Shown in pieces: positions 7,853 through 17,198 of a stretch of 64,000 nucleotides of DNA; the first letter of the stretch is position 1; every line of letters starts with the position of its first letter. The position numbers and the translations under genes are program-made. Source of the stretch: Pelomonas caseinilytica (lineage in GTDB: Bacteria; Pseudomonadota; Gammaproteobacteria; Burkholderiales; Burkholderiaceae_C); assembly GCF_021353235.1 (NCBI RefSeq), contig NZ_JAJTWT010000003.1, positions 496,001 to 560,000 of the forward strand, given 5' to 3'. The notes beneath the pieces are model-generated. The model did no database searches, was not told the origin of the DNA, and saw nothing but the letters and a program-made list of their open reading frames with translations.

Positions 7853-10288
7853 GTGAACACACCCCACTTCCCCCTGCGCCCGCTCGCGGCCTGCCTGCTG
7901 CCCCTGTTGCTGGCGGCCTGCGGCGGCGCCAACCCGCCCAGCACCGCCACCGCCACGCCCGCCGCCACCGACGGCATGGCCCAGATCGCGGCCGTCCATC
8001 CCAGCGTCAAGTACCCGGACCACCATGAGTTCGAGGTCGAGCTGGCCGTGCCCTTCACCAGCGGCGTGGCCAGCGGCGCACGCCGCTTCGGCGTGACGAT
8101 GAACTACCTGGGCGCCCCCGAGGGCGAACAGTTCGCCTACCGGCTCGAGCTGCTCTCGCCTACCGGCGCCGTCGTGCAGACCTTTGCCGGCGTGGAGCGC
8201 TTCAAGGGCAAGCCGCTGACCCTGGGCTTCGACTGGGCCGGCCGCACCGGCCAGGCCAGCCTGGCCGATGGCGTCTACGAGGCCCGCCTGACCGCCCTGG
8301 CCGTGGACCCCGACGTCGCCGCCGACGGCGCCACCGACGCGGCGCGTGCCGAGGCCCTGCTCGCCACCGAGGGCGTGGCTCACGAGCCTCACGTCGAGTC
8401 CTTCAAGTTCGTCATGGGTGCCGCGCCCACGGCCAGGATGCCGGCCTACCGCGCCATGGCCCTGGGCAGCCAGTTGAGCGGCGGCGAGGCGCCGCGCGCC
8501 AAGGCCATGGCCGCCGGCGCCATCGCCAGCTGGCCCTACACGGTCTACTACGGCTCGCTGCACGGCCAGACCAACGACTCCGACGGCGGCGGCGACCTCG
8601 CCACCTGCAACTCGTCGCAAGCCGCGCAGACCGGCCAGTTCGGCCCGGACACCGCCTTCCCGTACGCCAAGGGCAAGGGCCTGGACTTCTTCGGCAACAC
8701 CGACCACAACCACTACTTCGACGGCAGCTCGGGCCTGGGCACCATCCCCGCCGCCACGGCGAAGACGCGCTACACCAACGGCCTGACCACCGCCAGCAAC
8801 TACACCGCCGCGAACCCCGGGTTCCTGGCCATGTACGGCATGGAGTGGGGCGTCATCAGCGGCGGCGGCCACCTCAACATCTTCAACAGCGACGAGCTCT
8901 ACTCCTGGGAGTACGACCCGAGCAACCAGCTCTACGGCCACCGCTTCGTCGCCAAGAACGACTACGCCACGCTGTACTCGGTGATGCGCGCGGCCGGCCA
9001 GGTCGGCCAGTTCAACCACCCCGACACCAGCGGCCAGTTCATCGTCAACGGCACCGACTTCGGCTACACCGCCGACGGCGACGAGGTCATGGTGCTGGCC
9101 GAGATCTCCAACACCAGCGCCTTCTCCAACAAGGACGACGAGACCCAGCAGCCCGGCTCGGGCTACGAGGCAGCCTTCCGCAAGATCCTGGAGCGCGGCT
9201 TCCACGTCGCGCCCGCCACCAACCAGGACAACCACTGCGCCAACTGGGGAGCTTCCTATACCAACCGCACGGCCGTGCTCATTCCCAATGGCACGCCGCT
9301 GACGCGCGACAGCTTCCTCGAGGCCGTGCGCGCCCGCCGCGTGTTCGCCACGCATGACAAGTACTCCCAGGTCGTGTTCAGCGCCAACGGCGCCATCATG
9401 GGTTCGCGCATCAACAACCAGGGACCGCTCAACCTGGACATCGGCTTCGCCAACACCACCGGCAAGACGGTGTCGCTGGTGGAGGTCTGGGAAGGCGTGC
9501 CGGGCCGCAACGGCACGATGACCCTGCTCACCAACAGCGCCAGCTACACGCACACGCCGACGGACGGCCTGCACGTCTACTACGCCAAGCTCACCCAGAG
9601 CGACGGCAAGATCCTCTGGTCCGCCCCCATCTGGGTGAACCAGGGCGCGGCCAACAACGGCGACACCACGCCGCCCACGGTCAGCGCCAGCGAGACGGGC
9701 AACAGCGGCACCATCACGCTGTCGGCCACGGCGAGCGACAACGTCGGCGTGACCAAGGTCGAGTTCTGGATCGACGGCGCCCTCAAGGGCACCGACACCA
9801 CGGCGCCTTACTCGATGACGCTGGACTCGCGCGGCCTGCCCAACGGCTCACACACGCTGGTGGCCAAGGCCTTCGACGCGGCGGCCAACAGCGCCTCATC
9901 GACGCCGGTGAGCTTCAACGTCAGCAACGCCGGTGCCTCGGCCAGCGAAAAGGAGTCCAACAACACCATCGCCACCGCCAACGTCCTCGGCACCGCGACC
10001 ACGGTCACCGGCTTCATCTCCAGCACCACCGACAAGGACTACTTCCGCATCGACCTGCCGGCCAGCAAGAAGATCCGCGTCGACATGACCGGTCCCAGCG
10101 GTGTGGACTACGACCTCTACCTCGTCAGCTCCTCCGGCGCCGGCCTGGCCTCGTCCGAGGGCACGACGGCCTCCGAGTCGCTGACCTTCACCAACGGCAC
10201 CTCGGCCCGCACCGTCTACATCAAGGTGCAGAGCTACAGCGGCTTCAGCACCAGCTCGGGCTACACGCTGAACATCAGCTACCCCTGA
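7853..10288 (+). CDS. Secreted CehA/McbA-type PHP-domain lipoprotein with Ig-like and PPC domains
   Basis: 811 residues from a GTG start (ATG alternatives would lose the signal). The lipobox LLLAACGG implies a lipid-anchored protein. After a beta-rich domain (residues about 40-190) comes a metal-dependent PHP-type hydrolase region: GSLHGQTNDSDGG, FFGNTDHNHYFDG, then GQFNHPDTSG and ATNQDNHC, which supply the His and Asp ligands. A bacterial Ig-like repeat (VTKVEFWIDG) follows near 600-690, and a pre-peptidase C-terminal (PPC) domain starts at ESNNTIATAN. The family includes CehA-like carbamate and phosphoester hydrolases; substrate unknown. A strong terminator follows. Confidence 0.85.
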   Translation: MNTPHFPLRPLAACLLPLLLAACGGANPPSTATATPAATDGMAQIAAVHPSVKYPDHHEFEVELAVPFTSGVASGARRFGVTMNYLGAPEGEQFAYRLELLSPTGAVVQTFAGVERFKGKPLTLGFDWAGRTGQASLADGVYEARLTALAVDPDVAADGATDAARAEALLATEGVAHEPHVESFKFVMGAAPTARMPAYRAMALGSQLSGGEAPRAKAMAAGAIASWPYTVYYGSLHGQTNDSDGGGDLATCNSSQAAQTGQFGPDTAFPYAKGKGLDFFGNTDHNHYFDGSSGLGTIPAATAKTRYTNGLTTASNYTAANPGFLAMYGMEWGVISGGGHLNIFNSDELYSWEYDPSNQLYGHRFVAKNDYATLYSVMRAAGQVGQFNHPDTSGQFIVNGTDFGYTADGDEVMVLAEISNTSAFSNKDDETQQPGSGYEAAFRKILERGFHVAPATNQDNHCANWGASYTNRTAVLIPNGTPLTRDSFLEAVRARRVFATHDKYSQVVFSANGAIMGSRINNQGPLNLDIGFANTTGKTVSLVEVWEGVPGRNGTMTLLTNSASYTHTPTDGLHVYYAKLTQSDGKILWSAPIWVNQGAANNGDTTPPTVSASETGNSGTITLSATASDNVGVTKVEFWIDGALKGTDTTAPYSMTLDSRGLPNGSHTLVAKAFDAAANSASSTPVSFNVSNAGASASEKESNNTIATANVLGTATTVTGFISSTTDKDYFRIDLPASKKIRVDMTGPSGVDYDLYLVSSSGAGLASSEGTTASESLTFTNGTSARTVYIKVQSYSGFSTSSGYTLNISYP

Positions 10289-10337
10289 GTTCAGTTGACG
10301 CCGGGCCCGGCCGCGCATCGCGGCCGGTTCGACCCCA

Positions 10338-10358
10338 GGGGCCCTCGGGCCCCTTTTT
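10338..10358 (+). terminator. Rho-independent terminator after the PHP-domain lipoprotein
   Basis: A perfect GC stem, GGGGCCC and GGGCCCC with a tiny loop, is followed directly by TTTTT. A second GC-rich hairpin (GCCGCG...CGCGGC) lies just upstream near 10309-10325. It ends the PEP-CTERM/lipoprotein transcription unit before the symporter gene. Confidence 0.8.
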
Positions 10359-10400
10359 CATGCCCGGGCCACGGCGGCGTCATCGGGCATCATCCCCTCC

Positions 10401-11807
10401 ATGCCACCGGGTCTGCTGCTGCTGGGCGTCCTCGCCTATTTCGCCCTTCTCTTCCACGTCGCCCACCGGGCGAGCCGCCGTGCCGGGGCCGCCGGCTTCT
10501 ACGTCGGCGGGCGGAGCAGCCCCTGGCCCGTGGTCGCCTTCGGCATGGTGGGCACCTCGCTGTCGGGCGTCACCTTCATCAGCGTGCCCGGCTCCGTCGC
10601 CGCCAGCGGCTTCACCTACCTGCAGGTGACGCTGGGCTACCTGGTGGGCTACGTCGTCATCGCCTACGTGCTGCTGCCGGCCTACCACCGGCTGGGGCTG
10701 GCGTCGATCTACGAGTTCCTCGGCGCGCGGCTGGGGCCGGTCGCGCAGCGCCTGGGCTCGGCCTACTTTGTGCTCTCGCGCACGGTCGGCGCCACGGCCC
10801 GGCTCTACCTGGTCGTGCAGGTGCTGCACACCCTCATCCTCGGGCCGCTGGGCCTGCCCTTCGCGGTGGGCGCGGCGGTCGTGCTGGCGATGATCCTGCT
10901 CTACACCGTCGAGGGCGGCGTCAAGGCCCTGGTGTGGACCGACACGCTGCAGACCGCCGGCATGCTGACCGGCCTGGTGGTGTGCACGGTGCTGCTGTGG
11001 CAGCCCGGCACGCTCGCCCAGCTCGACGCGGCCGGCCTGTCGCGCGTCTGGGTCGGCGACCCGCTGAGCCGCGACTTCTCCGTGAAGGCGGTGCTGGCAG
11101 GCGTCTTCATCACCATCGCCATGACGGGCCTGGACCAGGAGATGATGCAGAAGAGCCTGTCGGTGGCCCGGCTGCGCGACGCGCAGAAGAACCTGCTGCT
11201 GCTCGCCGGGTTGCTGCTGCTCGTCATCACGGCCTTCCTGCTGCTCGGCGGCCTGTTGACCCTCTTCGCCCGCCAGCATGGGCTCGAGGTCCGGGGCGAT
11301 GCCCTTTTTCCGGCCGTCGTCATGCAGCACCTGCCCGCCTGGGTGCAGGCCGTCTTCGTGCTCGCCCTGGTGTCGGCCCTGCTGCCCAGCGCCGACGGCG
11401 CCCTCACGGCGCTGACCGCCAGCACCTGCCTGGACCTGCTGCAGGTCGGCACCGAGGACACCCGCACCCGGCGCCGCGTGCACGTCGGCTTCGCCGTCCT
11501 CTTCCTGGCCCTGGTGCTGGGCTTCAAGGCGCTGGACAGCGCCAGCATGATCTACCTCATCCTCAAGCTGGCCGGCTACACCTACGGGCCGCTGCTGGGC
11601 CTCTTCGCCTTCGCACTGTTCACGCCGCGCAGGGTGTCGGCCGCGGCCCTCGTGGGGGTCTGCCTGGCCGCGCCGCTGCTGTGCGCGGTGCTCGACTTCG
11701 GCCAGCCCTGGGGCGGCTACCAGATCGGGCTGGAGCTGCTGCTGCTCAACGGCTTGCTGACCTGGTGCGGCTTGTGGCTCGTGGCCCGCCGCAATGTGGC
11801 AAGCTAG
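10401..11807 (+). CDS. Sodium:solute symporter (SSS) family transporter
   Basis: Inner-membrane Na+-coupled transporter of 468 residues with about 13 hydrophobic helices. The N-terminal part has FYVGGRS, then GMVGTSLSGVTFISVPG. A helix GYLVGYVVIAYVLLPAY follows. The segment ALVSALLPSADGALTALTAST is the conserved region of the sodium-coordinating unwound helix. It belongs to the SSF/SLC5-like fold. The substrate cannot be read from sequence; no catabolic operon surrounds it. It is a single gene between a terminator and a toxin-antitoxin locus. Confidence 0.87.
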   Translation: MPPGLLLLGVLAYFALLFHVAHRASRRAGAAGFYVGGRSSPWPVVAFGMVGTSLSGVTFISVPGSVAASGFTYLQVTLGYLVGYVVIAYVLLPAYHRLGLASIYEFLGARLGPVAQRLGSAYFVLSRTVGATARLYLVVQVLHTLILGPLGLPFAVGAAVVLAMILLYTVEGGVKALVWTDTLQTAGMLTGLVVCTVLLWQPGTLAQLDAAGLSRVWVGDPLSRDFSVKAVLAGVFITIAMTGLDQEMMQKSLSVARLRDAQKNLLLLAGLLLLVITAFLLLGGLLTLFARQHGLEVRGDALFPAVVMQHLPAWVQAVFVLALVSALLPSADGALTALTASTCLDLLQVGTEDTRTRRRVHVGFAVLFLALVLGFKALDSASMIYLILKLAGYTYGPLLGLFAFALFTPRRVSAAALVGVCLAAPLLCAVLDFGQPWGGYQIGLELLLLNGLLTWCGLWLVARRNVAS

Positions 11808-11838
11808 CCACCGTTGCCGTCGTGCCTGGGGGATCCGG

Positions 11839-12063
11839 ATGAGTACGCTTGAAGCGCTGCAAGCCGAGGTGGAGAAGCTCTCACCCGCGGACCGGTCGCG
11901 TCTGCTGGAACACCTGGTCGAAGGGTTGGAACGGGACCCGGAAGTGGAGTCGGCCTGGGAGGCGGTGGCCCAGGCGCGGCAGGAAGAGCTGAAGTCGGGC
12001 CGGGTCAAGCCGGTGCTCCTCGACGAGGCCCTGGCCCGCCTGCAAGCCCGCTTCCCCGGTTGA
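11839..12063 (+). CDS. Addiction-module antitoxin (unstable antitoxin family)
   Basis: 74 residues, the normal size for the PF09720-type addiction module protein. It reads as a helical protein: EALQAEVEKLSPADRSRLLEHLVEGL, then ESAWEAVAQARQEEL, and the conserved late region of the LLDEALARLQARF type. It overlaps the downstream ParE-like toxin by 4 bases, the usual antitoxin-first arrangement. The start was chosen at the ATG after GGGGGATCCGG. The toxin partner appears frameshifted, so the antitoxin may now be orphaned. Confidence 0.82.
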   Translation: MSTLEALQAEVEKLSPADRSRLLEHLVEGLERDPEVESAWEAVAQARQEELKSGRVKPVLLDEALARLQARFPG

Positions 12064-12349
12064 AGGTCGTTCTCCACCCCGCCGCCGAGCTCGACCTCGA
12101 AGCGGCCGCCGCCTTTTACGAGCGGCAGGGCTCACCGGCGCTGGCGGCCCGCTTCATCAAGGAGTTCTGGCATGCGGCCGGCCTCCTGCTCGAGCAGCCC
12201 GGCATCGGTGCGCCGCGCAGCCGCGGACGCCGATCCTTCGGCTGCGGGTGTTTCCGTACAGCGTCGTCTACGAGCTGACGCCGGACGGCATCACGGTGTT
12301 GGTGGTCCGCCCCCATCGCCGTCATCCCGACGTCGGCACCCGGCGCTGA
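12060..12349 (+). pseudogene. RelE/ParE-type toxin, frameshifted
   Basis: The first frame from 12060 encodes a typical ParE start (MKVVLHPAAELDLEAAAAFY, then FIKEFWHAAGLLLEQPGIGAP) and soon runs into unrelated sequence, stopping at 12278. The missing C-terminal half is present in another frame. From about 12230 to the TGA at 12347-12349 it reads LRLRVFPYSVVYEL, then VLVVRPHRRHPD, the conserved end of the toxin. One base added near 12225-12240 would join both halves. So it is a single-base-deletion pseudogene, a programmed -1 shift, or a sequencing error. No slippery heptamer is obvious. Loss of toxin would leave the antitoxin harmless. Confidence 0.8.
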
Positions 12350-12402
12350 GTCAACCGGTCGGCGGCGCGGGCCTTCGAACTCCGGCGACACTGCGGCGTT
12401 CC

Positions 12403-14190
12403 ATGCCCGTGTCCCCGCCGTCCGCCCCGTCCGCCTCTTCCGGCCTCTCCCGCATGCTCGCCGCCTTCGTGCGCGAGCACTGGCGCGCCTACGCGGCTGC
12501 CGGCGCCATGCTGAGCTGCATCGCGCTGTTGACGGTGTGGATCCCGCGCCAGGTGGGCCACGTCGTCGACGCCCTCGTGGCCGGCCAATTGCACGGACCC
12601 GGGCTGCTGCGCCAGCTCGGCCTGCTGGTGGCGGCGGGCCTCGTCATCTACCTGCTGCGCGCCGGCTGGCGGCTGACCCTCTTCAAGGCGGCCTACCAGC
12701 TCGGCGCCCGGCTGCGCACGCGGCTCTTCGCGCGGCTGGCGCTGCAGGGGCCGGCCTATTTCCAGGCCCAGCGCACCGGCGACCTGATGGCCCTGGCCAC
12801 CAATGACATCGACACCGTCGAGCAGGCCGCCGGCGAGGCCATGCTCGCCGGCTTCGACGGCACCCAGACCCTGGTGCTGGTGCTGGCGATGATGACCGTC
12901 GGCATCGACTGGCGCCTGGGCCTGGCGGCGCTGCTGCCGTTTCCGCTGATGGGCCTGGCCTTCTGGTGGATCTCCCAGCATCTGCACCAGGCCGCGCAGG
13001 ACTCGCTGACGCGCTTCGGCGACCTCAACCAGCAGGTGCAGGAAAGCCTGGCGGGCGTGCGCACGCTGCGCGCCCTCGGCCTCGTGGACCGCAGCCGCGC
13101 CCGCTTCGGCGAGCTCGCCGACCGCGCGGCCGAGGCGAGCTTTCGCTCGCAGCGCTGGGAGGCAGCCTATGAGCCGGCCGTGGGCATGACGCTGTCGGCG
13201 GCCTTCGCCATTGCCCTGGCCGTGGGCGGCTGGCTGGTCGCGCGGCGCGAGATCAGCATCGGCCAGCTGACGGCCTTCACCATGTACCTCGGCCAGCTGA
13301 TCTGGCCCATGTTCGCGGCGGGCTGGGTGCTGGCGCTGCTGGAGCGTGGCCGCGCCGCCTGGGGGCGGCTGGCTCCGGTGCTGGATGCGCCCCTCACGCT
13401 GGCCGACGAGGGCAGGGCGGCCCTGCCGTCGCCCGCGCCGCTGCAGGCCCGAGGGCTGACCTACGGCTTCCCCGGCGCGCGCCGGCCCGCGGTGGAGGGC
13501 GTGGACTTCACGCTGCCGCCGGGCCGCACCCTGGGCATCGTCGGCGCCACCGGCAGCGGCAAGTCCACCCTCGTGCGCCTGCTGTTGCGCCAGGCCGAGC
13601 CCCAGGCCGGCGGGCTGGCGCTGGGAGGCGTCCCCCTGCCCGAACTGCCGCTGGCCACCCTGCGCGCCCACATCGCCTGGGTGCCGCAGGAGCCCTTCCT
13701 GTTCTCCGCCACCGTGGCCGAGAACATCGCCCTGGCCCGCCCTCAGGCCACGCAGGCCGAGGTCGAGGCCGCGGCGCGGCTCGCGGCCGTGCACGACGAC
13801 ATCGCCCGCCTGCCCCAGGGCTACGCGACCGAGGTCGGCGAGCGCGGCGTGACGCTGTCCGGCGGCCAGCGCCAGCGCGTGGCCATCGCGCGGGCCTTGT
13901 TGTCCGACGCACCGTTGCTGGTGCTGGACGACGCGCTGTCGGCCGTGGACACCGGCACCGAGACGGCCATCCTCGATCACCTGCGCGAGCTGCGTGCGGC
14001 GAGGCCCGACCGCAGCGTCATCGTCATCGCCCACCGGCTCTCGGCGGTGATGGACGCCGACGAGATTCTGGTGCTGAAGCAGGGCCTCGCGGTCGAGCGC
14101 GGCACGCATGCCGAGCTGCTGGCCCTGGGCGGCTGGTATGCGGCGCAGTGGCGCTACCAGCAGATCGAAGCCAGCCTGGAGGCGGCATGA
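12403..14190 (+). CDS. ABC exporter half-transporter, MdlA-like (membrane + ATPase)
   Basis: 595 residues: an N-terminal six-helix type I exporter membrane domain (to about 330) and a C-terminal ATPase. Walker A is GATGSGKST, the Q-loop is VPQEP, and the signature is LSGGQRQRV. Walker B is LVLDDALSAVD, so the catalytic Glu is replaced by Asp, as in MdlA (SmdA)-type subunits of heterodimeric exporters. The gene overlaps its partner by 4 bases (ATGA). The predicted heterodimer would export lipids or drugs; substrate unknown. The start could instead be the Met 17 codons in (MLAAFVREHW); neither has a clear ribosome site. Confidence 0.87.
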   Translation: MPVSPPSAPSASSGLSRMLAAFVREHWRAYAAAGAMLSCIALLTVWIPRQVGHVVDALVAGQLHGPGLLRQLGLLVAAGLVIYLLRAGWRLTLFKAAYQLGARLRTRLFARLALQGPAYFQAQRTGDLMALATNDIDTVEQAAGEAMLAGFDGTQTLVLVLAMMTVGIDWRLGLAALLPFPLMGLAFWWISQHLHQAAQDSLTRFGDLNQQVQESLAGVRTLRALGLVDRSRARFGELADRAAEASFRSQRWEAAYEPAVGMTLSAAFAIALAVGGWLVARREISIGQLTAFTMYLGQLIWPMFAAGWVLALLERGRAAWGRLAPVLDAPLTLADEGRAALPSPAPLQARGLTYGFPGARRPAVEGVDFTLPPGRTLGIVGATGSGKSTLVRLLLRQAEPQAGGLALGGVPLPELPLATLRAHIAWVPQEPFLFSATVAENIALARPQATQAEVEAAARLAAVHDDIARLPQGYATEVGERGVTLSGGQRQRVAIARALLSDAPLLVLDDALSAVDTGTETAILDHLRELRAARPDRSVIVIAHRLSAVMDADEILVLKQGLAVERGTHAELLALGGWYAAQWRYQQIEASLEAA

Positions 14191-15992
14191 AGGACGCCAG
14201 CGCAGACCCGCCCGTGACCGGCAAGACGCCTGAACGCCCCTGGCAAAGCGTCGGCCTGCTGCTGGATGCCGCGCGGCCCGAACGGCCTCAGCTGCTGCGC
14301 GGCGGCCTGTGGCTGCTCACCGCCGCGGCGCTGGACGTGCTCGGCCCCATCCTGGGCAAGCGCTACATCGACCACCACCTGCTGCCCGGCCGCTACGACA
14401 TCGCCGAGATGGGCGCGTTGCTGGCGCTGATGCTGGCGACGGGCTGGGCCGCCAGCTGGCTGCGTTATGCCCAGCTGTCGCGCATGGCCGGCGTGGCGAG
14501 GCGCTCGGTGCTGCGGCTGCGCGAGCGCGTCTACGCCCACGTGCTGGCCCTGCCCATGGCCTTCTTCGACAAGGCCATCACCGGCCAGCTCGTCAGCCGC
14601 GTCACCAACGACACCGAGGCCGTCAACCAGCTCTACCGCCAGGTGCTGTACGTGATGCTGGACTCGACCATCGTCGTCCTCGGCTCGCTCGTCGCCATGG
14701 CCTGGCTGGACTGGCGGCTGATGCTCATCGTGGCGACGCTGGTGCCAGCCATGGTGCTCATCGTCCTGGGCTACCAGCGCCTGTCGGCACCGGCCGTGCA
14801 GCGCACCCGCCAGCTGCGCAGCGACATCAACGCGCAGATGGCCGAGAGCATGGCCGGCATGGCGGTGCTGCAGGCCAGCGGCGCGGCGGGGCGCTTCGCC
14901 GAGCGCTTCGGGGCGACGAACGCGGAGCACCGCCTGTCGCGCATCGCCGAGCTGCGCGCCAACGCCTGGCTGTTGCGCCCCGCGCTGGACCTGCTCAACG
15001 TGCTGCTGCTGGTCACGGTCATCTACAGCTTCGGGCGGCGCGAGCTGTCAGGGCTGGAGGTGGGCCTGCTCTACGCCTTCCTGAGCTACATCGCCCGGGT
15101 GGTGGAGCCCCTCATCCAGATCACCATGCAGTTCGGCCAGCTGCAGCAGGCCATGGTGGCCGCGTCGCGTGTCAAGGCTCTGCTCGCCGAGGCCGAGCAG
15201 AGCGGCCCGCCGCAGGACGGGCGGGTGATCTCGGCCGGGGCGCTGCGCATCGAGGGCGTCAGCTTCGGCTACGACCCGGCGCGGCCCGTGCTCCATGGCA
15301 TCGACGTGGACATCCCGGCCGGCAGCTTCGTCGGCATCGTCGGCCACACGGGCAGCGGCAAGAGCACGCTGCTGTCCCTGCTGCTGCGCTTCTATGACGC
15401 CCAGCAGGGCCGCATCAGCGTCGACGGCCAGCCGCTGGCCGCCGTGCCCGACGCGGCCTTCCGCGACGCCGTGGGCCTGGTGCCGCAGGAGCCCTACCTC
15501 ATGGCCGCCAGCGTGCGCGACAACATCGCCATGGGCCGCCCCGGCATCGGTGCCGCCGAGGTGGAGGCGGCGGCGCAGGCGGCCCGTGCCCACGACTTCA
15601 TCGCCGCGCTGCCCCAGGGCTACGACACCCTGCTCGGCGAAGGCGGTGCCCGCGTCTCCACCGGCCAGAAGCAACTGCTCGCGATGGCGCGTGCCCTGGC
15701 GGGAACGCCGCGCATCCTCTTCCTCGACGAGGCCACCAGCAACATCGACAGCGCCACCGAGCGCCGCGTCAGCGACGCCCTGGCCACGCTGCACGGCCGC
15801 GTGACGGTGGTCGCGATCGCCCATCGCCTCTCCACCATCCGGGCGGCCGACCAGATCCTGGTGCTCAACCACGGCCGGCTGCAGGAGCGGGGTACGCACG
15901 AAGTGCTGATGGGCCTGGACGGCGGGCTCTACCGCCGTCTCGTGGAATTGCAGACCCTGGCGGAGGCCGACGCGGCGGACGAGGCGGCCTGA
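14187..15992 (+). CDS. ABC exporter half-transporter, MdlB-like (membrane + ATPase)
   Basis: 601 residues, partner of the preceding gene. It has a six-helix membrane domain, then an ATPase with Walker [10 protein letters not shown] and VPQEP Q-loop. The signature is variant (VSTGQKQLL in place of LSGGQ). Walker B is canonical, [11 protein letters not shown], with the catalytic Glu present. A regular MdlB pattern of this kind pairs with the Asp-type MdlA, giving one consensus and one degenerate ATP site in the heterodimer. It is followed by 48 bases and then the UbiM-type gene. Confidence 0.88.
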   Translation: MKDASADPPVTGKTPERPWQSVGLLLDAARPERPQLLRGGLWLLTAAALDVLGPILGKRYIDHHLLPGRYDIAEMGALLALMLATGWAASWLRYAQLSRMAGVARRSVLRLRERVYAHVLALPMAFFDKAITGQLVSRVTNDTEAVNQLYRQVLYVMLDSTIVVLGSLVAMAWLDWRLMLIVATLVPAMVLIVLGYQRLSAPAVQRTRQLRSDINAQMAESMAGMAVLQASGAAGRFAERFGATNAEHRLSRIAELRANAWLLRPALDLLNVLLLVTVIYSFGRRELSGLEVGLLYAFLSYIARVVEPLIQITMQFGQLQQAMVAASRVKALLAEAEQSGPPQDGRVISAGALRIEGVSFGYDPARPVLHGIDVDIPAGSFVGIVGHTGSGKSTLLSLLLRFYDAQQGRISVDGQPLAAVPDAAFRDAVGLVPQEPYLMAASVRDNIAMGRPGIGAAEVEAAAQAARAHDFIAALPQGYDTLLGEGGARVSTGQKQLLAMARALAGTPRILFLDEATSNIDSATERRVSDALATLHGRVTVVAIAHRLSTIRAADQILVLNHGRLQERGTHEVLMGLDGGLYRRLVELQTLAEADAADEAA

Positions 15993-16040
15993 CCTGGGTC
16001 AAGGCGGCGATGGCCGCGGCGGCCTAGGCTGCGAGTTGCC

Positions 16041-17198
16041 ATGAATCCTCCCACCACCCCTCCCCAGGTGCTGATCAGCGGCGCCGGTCCCGCCGGTCTC
16101 GCCCTGGCCTGCGCCCTGCACGACCGCGGCCTCGCGGTGACTGTTCTCGAACAGTCCGAGTCCCGGGCCCTGGCCGAGCCCGCCGACGATGGCCGCGAGA
16201 TCGCCCTGACCCACCGCTCGCGGCGGCTGCTCGAGGGCCTGGGCCTGTGGGCCCGCCTGCCCGACGTGGCGCCGCTGCGGCGCGCCAGCGTGCGCTCCAG
16301 CGGCACGCGCACGCCGCTGCCTTTCGAGGCCGGCGGCCAGGACCTCGGCTGGCTGGTGGGCAACTGCCATCTGCGCGCCGCGGCCTGGGCCGGTGCCCAG
16401 GAGCGCGGGGTGCCGGTGCTGTGCGGGCGCACCGTGACCGGCTTCGAGCGCACGGCCGACGAGGCGAGGCTGACGACGCGCTGCGGCGAGGTGCATGCCG
16501 CGCCCCTGGTGGTCGCCGCCGACAGCCGCTTTTCGGCGCTGCGGCGCCTGGCCGGCATCGGCGCCCGCCACCGCGATTTCGGCCGCAGCGCCCTGCTGGT
16601 GCCGCTGGCCCACGAGCGTGAGCACGACGGCTTGGCGCAGGAGTGCTTCCTGCAAGGCCACACGCTGGCCCTGCTGCCCAAGACCGGCCGCTGCAGTTCG
16701 GCGGTGTGGACCATTGCGAACGCCGAGTTGCCACGCATCCTGGCCATGGACGACCGCGAACTGGCCGCCGCCATCGAGGCCGCGGCCGAGGGCCGCCTCG
16801 GCGCCATGCAGGTGGCGGGGGCCCGCCATGTCTATCCCCTCGTCGCCGTCTGGGCCGAGCGCTTCGCCGGCCCGCGCATCGCGCTGATCGGCGACGCCGC
16901 GGTGGGCATGCACCCCGTCACGGCCCATGGCTACAACCTCGGCCTCTACGGCATCGAGGCGCTGTCGCGGCGGCTTGCGCCGGGGCGCGACCCCGGCGAA
17001 CTGGCACCGCTGCTGGCCTACGAGGCCGAGCACCGCCGCGAGGCGGGGCCGCTGTATGCCGGCACGAATGCCCTGGTGCGCTTCTTCACCGACGACCGGG
17101 CGCCGGTGCTGGCGTTGCGGCGGGCCGTCATCGACGTCGCCCGCTACCTGCCGCCGCTGCGCGCGGCCATCACGCGCCGGCTGGTGGACGCGGCCTGA
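16041..17198 (+). CDS. UbiM-type FAD-dependent ubiquinone hydroxylase
   Basis: Flavin monooxygenase of the UbiH/UbiF/VisC superfamily, 385 residues. The FAD-binding GAGPAGLALA is near residues 14-23, the GREIALTHRS segment near 50-60, and a GDAAVGMHPVTAHGYNLGL region near 285-305. The combination EIALTHRS plus HPVTAHGYN is typical of UbiM, which replaces UbiF/UbiH/UbiI hydroxylation steps in many Neisseriales and Burkholderiales. It would therefore act in aerobic ubiquinone-8 synthesis at the inner membrane. UbiM assignment over a general UbiH family member is from remembered motifs. Its stop abuts the convergent patatin gene with no gap. Confidence 0.75.
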   Translation: MNPPTTPPQVLISGAGPAGLALACALHDRGLAVTVLEQSESRALAEPADDGREIALTHRSRRLLEGLGLWARLPDVAPLRRASVRSSGTRTPLPFEAGGQDLGWLVGNCHLRAAAWAGAQERGVPVLCGRTVTGFERTADEARLTTRCGEVHAAPLVVAADSRFSALRRLAGIGARHRDFGRSALLVPLAHEREHDGLAQECFLQGHTLALLPKTGRCSSAVWTIANAELPRILAMDDRELAAAIEAAAEGRLGAMQVAGARHVYPLVAVWAERFAGPRIALIGDAAVGMHPVTAHGYNLGLYGIEALSRRLAPGRDPGELAPLLAYEAEHRREAGPLYAGTNALVRFFTDDRAPVLALRRAVIDVARYLPPLRAAITRRLVDAA

